A stretch of DNA of 64,000 nucleotides from Luteimicrobium subarcticum (lineage in GTDB: Bacteria; Actinomycetota; Actinomycetes; Actinomycetales; Cellulomonadaceae): positions 1 through 64,000 of the forward strand of contig NZ_PGTZ01000008.1 of NCBI RefSeq assembly GCF_002798015.1, in the 5' to 3' direction. The notes below the pieces were generated by a model, which saw nothing but the letters and a program-made list of their open reading frames with translations, did not search any database and was not told the DNA's origin. A program made the translations under genes and the position numbers. Shown here in pieces: positions 63,117 to 64,000 of this stretch; positions within the stretch are counted from its first letter, which is position 1; each line of letters opens with the position of its first letter.

Positions 63117-63178
63117 GCACCGTGGCTCGCGCGAGCGGGCACACCCCCCGAGAACCCCGATCCACGAGGAGCGGACAC

Positions 63179-64000
63179 GTGCCCCAGCTGAGGTCCCGAA
63201 CGGTCACCCACGGACGCAACATGGCGGGAGCCCGCGCGCTCATGCGCGCGTCGGGCGTCGCCGGCGCGGACATCGGTCGCAAGCCGGTCATCGCGGTCGC
63301 GAACTCGTTCACGGAGTTCGTCCCGGGGCACACGCACCTCCAGCCCGTCGGGCGCATCGTGTCCGAGGCGATCCAGGCGGCCGGGGGGATCGCCCGGGAG
63401 TTCAACACGATCGCCGTGGACGACGGCATCGCGATGGGCCACGGTGGCATGCTCTACTCGCTGCCCAGCCGTGACCTCATCGCCGACTCGGTCGAGTACA
63501 TGGTCCAGGCGCACTGCGCGGACGCGCTCGTCTGCATCTCGAACTGCGACAAGATCACGCCCGGCATGCTCATGGCGGCGCTGCGCCTCAACATCCCGAC
63601 GGTCTTCGTGTCGGGAGGGCCCATGGAGGCCGGCCGCGCGACGCTCGTCGACGGGACGGTCCGCAAGCTCGACCTCATCGACGCGATGACCAACGCGGTC
63701 AACGAGGACGTGTCCGACGAGGACATCAGCCGCATCGAGGAGAACGCCTGCCCGACGTGCGGCTCGTGCTCCGGCATGTTCACCGCCAACTCGATGAACT
63801 GCCTCACCGAGGCCATCGGGCTCTCGCTGCCGGGGAACGGCTCGGTCCTCGCGACGCACACCGCCCGCCGTGCGCTGTACGAGAAGGCGGGCGCCACTGT
63901 CGTCGAGATCACCAAGCGCTACTACGACGGCGACGACGCGTCCGTGCTGCCGCGCTCGATCGCGACGCCCGCCGCGTTCGAGAACGCCATGGCGCTCGAC
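63179..64000 (+). CDS. ilvD: Dihydroxyacid dehydratase, E. coli type (cut by window end)
   Basis: First 274 residues, in frame to the last base. [53 protein letters not shown] and [19 protein letters not shown] follow E. coli IlvD ([4Fe-4S] enzyme) closely, including the double-Cys CPTC. GTG 63179 is preceded by GAGGAG (63166-63171). This is a second DHAD, unlike the one at 5769; both lie in the same window but have different promoters. Activity on sugar acids (Edd-like) is unlikely for this N-terminus but not excluded. Confidence 0.93.
   Translation, partial: MPQLRSRTVTHGRNMAGARALMRASGVAGADIGRKPVIAVANSFTEFVPGHTHLQPVGRIVSEAIQAAGGIAREFNTIAVDDGIAMGHGGMLYSLPSRDLIADSVEYMVQAHCADALVCISNCDKITPGMLMAALRLNIPTVFVSGGPMEAGRATLVDGTVRKLDLIDAMTNAVNEDVSDEDISRIEENACPTCGSCSGMFTANSMNCLTEAIGLSLPGNGSVLATHTARRALYEKAGATVVEITKRYYDGDDASVLPRSIATPAAFENAMALD

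Overview
The window is very GC-rich, tightly packed chromosomal DNA with Actinomycetota hallmarks: GTG/ATG starts, many transcripts that appear leaderless, GatCAB, a SepIVA-like protein, an IclR regulator beside leuCD, and the conserved leuCD-murA-plsC-gpsA / ddl-DUF3515-thiL / recG-rsmD-coaD / DUF177-rpmF-rnc-mutM blocks. Gene content and order suggest a Micrococcales genome of the Cellulomonas type (inference). I see no insertion sequence, prophage, CRISPR array, rRNA or plasmid function. The right end cuts an open gene (second ilvD).

Layout. 0.1-3.5 kb: gatCAB. 3.5-9.6 kb: acetyltransferase, POT peptide transporter, first ilvD, ABC exporter. 9.6-13.4 kb: ilvB-ilvN-ilvC behind a leader-peptide attenuator. 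13.5-17.2 kb: ROK regulator (opposite strand), leuB, ilvE. 17.2-22.3 kb: padR-regulated ABC/FtsX exporter and a small membrane protein. 22.5-24.4 kb: cimA behind a second, different leader-peptide attenuator. 24.4-36.5 kb: single genes (lipoate ligase, aquaporin, YggS, YccF, YbaK, helicase, CHY zinc finger, aldo/keto reductase, methyltransferase). 36.5-40.0 kb: FAH-family hydrolase, gltX, HAD phosphatase, tRNA-Gln(CTG), tRNA-Glu(CTC). 40.2-44.2 kb: small membrane proteins, ndgR, leuC, leuD. 45.4-52.5 kb: murA, plsC, gpsA, PLP gamma-lyase/synthase, ddl, thiL. 53.2-62.0 kb: rpmB, DhaL/FakA-like kinase, recG, rsmD, coaD, SepIVA-like, DUF177, rpmF, rnc, mutM. 62.0-64.0 kb: hydroxyacid dehydrogenase and the second ilvD.

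The unifying theme is branched-chain amino-acid synthesis. Citramalate synthase, LeuB/C/D, IlvB/N, IlvC, two dihydroxyacid dehydratases and IlvE cover nearly the whole Ile/Val/Leu route (leuA and threonine dehydratase are not seen). Control appears layered: peptide-leader attenuators before ilvBNC and cimA, and a TCTCA-N5-TGAGA-type site at ndgR/leuC with a near copy before ilvB and a weaker one before leuB, suggesting a common NdgR/LtbR-type regulon. A second theme is Glu/Gln decoding: gltX lies just upstream of tRNA-Gln and tRNA-Glu genes, and GatCAB makes Gln-tRNA.

No clearly new multi-gene system was found. The most novel-looking signals are regulatory: the cimA leader, the tandem palindromes between an aldo/keto reductase and a methyltransferase, a possible three-way-junction leader before DUF177-rpmF, and the two structurally different DHADs. 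Coordinates of short sites were read by eye and may be off by a base or two.
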